The position numbers were made by a program, and so were the translations under genes. This document shows, piece by piece, positions 32,246-33,133 of a stretch of 33,133 nucleotides of DNA. The stretch is from the NCBI GenBank assembly GCA_019239825.1, contig JAFAZK010000325.1, forward strand, positions 1-33,133, read 5' to 3'. Within the stretch, counting starts at the first letter, position 1, and each line of letters begins with the position of its first letter. A model generated the notes under the pieces. That model was not told where the DNA came from, searched no databases, and saw only the letters and a list, made by a program, of their open reading frames with translations. The stretch is from Verrucomicrobiota bacterium (lineage in GTDB: Bacteria > Verrucomicrobiota > Verrucomicrobiia > Chthoniobacterales > JAFAMB01).

Positions 32246-32527
32246 ATGAGTGTATCAGATGGAATGTTTCGGCCGTTGAGTAAAGGGTTTGTTAAGGATT
32301 ACACGGATCTCCTCGCCTACCGCGCGAGCTTTCAGCTGAGCAAACAGACTTTTGAACTGACGAAGCAATTTCCTGCCGAGAAAATGAACGAAAAACTGTT
32401 GGAGCTCGGCCGCCTTTTAAACGGCATGATCGAAAGATCATCCGCTTTTGTCATTGGAGATGATCGTCCGAGAGGACCCTTCGATCGACGAATTCTTTTA
32501 GAGACACCGAACTCCGCTTACTGCTAG
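32246..32527 (+). pseudogene. four-helix-bundle (23S rRNA IVS-like) protein, middle missing
   Basis: The 93-residue product resembles the small four-helix-bundle family first known from intervening sequences in 23S rRNA genes. The N-terminal helix (DYTDLLAYRASFQLSKQTFE, then LTKQFPAEK) and the C-terminal helix (EKLLELGRLLNGMIERSSAF) match. The central two helices, normally with a conserved S-x-P-x-N-I-A-E-G-like turn, are absent, so about 60-75 residues appear deleted in frame. The stop TAG lies inside the right heptamer array. It sits alone between the giant kinase and the FixJ-type regulator, framed by inverted arrays. Function of the family is unknown; family assignment is good, functionality doubtful. 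Confidence 0.65.
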
Positions 32528-32572
32528 CTGCTTATCTTTACTATTTACTGCTCACTGCTTACTGCTTACTAA
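32517..32572 (-). repeat. right heptamer array, inverted copy of the left
   Basis: Units such as CTTACTG, CTAGCTG, CTTATCT, TTACTAT, TTACTGC, TCACTGC, TTACTGC and TTACTAA are the reverse complement type of the left array. The segment 32545-32563 is the perfect 19-bp inverted match of 32203-32221. The array ends one base before the ATG (32574) of the response regulator, whose upstream region therefore has no Shine-Dalgarno. Confidence 0.88.
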
Positions 32573-32573
32573 T

Positions 32574-33133
32574 ATGCCCGAGCCTGAGCCAACAGTTTTC
32601 ATCGTCGACGATGACGCGCAGATGCGCGAGTCACTGAGGAACCTCATTCGGTCGGTTGGGCTGCGAGTTGAACTGTTCGCATCGGCTCAAGAGTTTGTGC
32701 AAAGCCAGCATCCGGACGCGCCGAGTTGCTTGGTGCTCGATGTGCGTATGCCCGGGCTGAGCGGCCTCGATTTGCAGAAACAGGCATCGGAGGCCGGGCT
32801 AGAAATCCCCATCATCTTCATCACTGGCCATGGCGATATCCCCATGTCCGTACGCGCAATGAAGGCCGGAGCCGTTGAGTTTTTAACTAAGCCTTTTCGC
32901 GACCAGGATCTGCTTGACGCGATTCAGCAGGCGCTGAATCGAAGCCGGAAAGCTCGCGAGCAACTGGCGGCAACTGAAGAGCTGCGCCGGCGCTTTGGTT
33001 CGCTCACTCCCCGTGAGCGCGAAGTCATGGAAAGAGTGGTGGCCGGCCTGCTCAACAAGCAGATAGGAGCTGAACTCGGTACCAGCGAAACCACCGTCAA
33101 AATTCACCGGCATCAAGTGATGGAGAAGATGGG
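32574..33133 (+). CDS. FixJ-type response regulator, cut by window end
   Basis: The first 186 residues are visible. The receiver domain has DDD at 12-14, phospho-acceptor Asp56 in CLVLDVRMPGLSG, FITGHGD and FLTKPF. The LuxR-type HTH follows (GSLTPREREVMERVVAGLLN, TSETTVKIHRHQVMEKMG), open to the last base of the window. It is close in sequence to the regulator at 7671-8288. Only the short four-helix-bundle cassette separates it from giant kinase copy B, so the two probably form a phosphorelay pair. The ATG at 32574 directly follows the heptamer array without a ribosome-binding site. Confidence 0.92.
   Translation, partial: MPEPEPTVFIVDDDAQMRESLRNLIRSVGLRVELFASAQEFVQSQHPDAPSCLVLDVRMPGLSGLDLQKQASEAGLEIPIIFITGHGDIPMSVRAMKAGAVEFLTKPFRDQDLLDAIQQALNRSRKAREQLAATEELRRRFGSLTPREREVMERVVAGLLNKQIGAELGTSETTVKIHRHQVMEKM

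Noticed and set aside
32174-32572. Classical insertion sequence
   Set aside because: Inverted arrays frame a four-helix-bundle gene, not a transposase, and no target-site duplication is visible.

Overview
The window comes from a soil-type, Gram-negative bacterium of roughly 55% GC. My best guess is Verrucomicrobiota (Chthoniobacterales-like). The reasons are the intergenic dispersed repeats (foldback elements containing CCTGGGG/CCCCAGG, GCAAAGRC octamers and GTAAGCAGTGAGCA heptamers), the weak or missing Shine-Dalgarno sites at many starts, and the signal-peptide type of the solute-binding protein. This is pattern memory rather than a search, and Acidobacteriota remains possible. No rRNA, tRNA, CRISPR array or transposase gene was seen.

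Region 1 (1-5.5 kb) opens with about 1 kb that shows no gene, followed by a small gene apparently split by a one-base frameshift. It then holds a redox module: a flavin-reductase-like FMN protein, and an HxlR-family repressor divergent from an SDR / NmrA-like / F420-reductase-like operon with a clear operator between them. Region 2 (5.5-7.6 kb) has two doubtful small membrane ORFs, an MGT-family glycosyltransferase, and an acyl-CoA dehydrogenase gene reduced to its two ends.

Region 3 (7.7-17.7 kb) is a signalling island. It holds a FixJ-type response regulator and a lone receiver protein (minus strand), a PAS-PAS-GAF-PAS histidine kinase, and a 1943-residue kinase-like / AAA-ATPase / TPR-like / GAF / PAS / histidine-kinase protein. 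Region 4 (17.7-22.9 kb) is a minus-strand ABC sugar-uptake operon (binding protein, two permeases, SDR dehydrogenase) without its ATPase. Both intergenic gaps flanking the first permease are filled by large foldback repeats, and a third foldback lies between the operon's end and the kinase. Region 5 (23.1-26.2 kb) is an EmrA/EmrB-type efflux pair behind a good sigma-54 promoter match. Region 6 (26.4 kb to the end) has a truncated DUF433 gene overlapping a second giant kinase (1872 residues, paralogue of the first). After that comes a small four-helix-bundle gene framed by inverted heptamer arrays, then a FixJ-type regulator that runs off the window.

Two themes stand out. The first is the paired giant kinases, whose N-terminal Ser/Thr-kinase-like domains lack key catalytic residues. 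The second is a set of period-7 and period-8 short tandem arrays and foldback elements in the intergenic gaps. One of these, the heptamer-bounded four-helix-bundle cassette, fits exactly between the stop codon of a histidine kinase and the start codon of its likely partner regulator.
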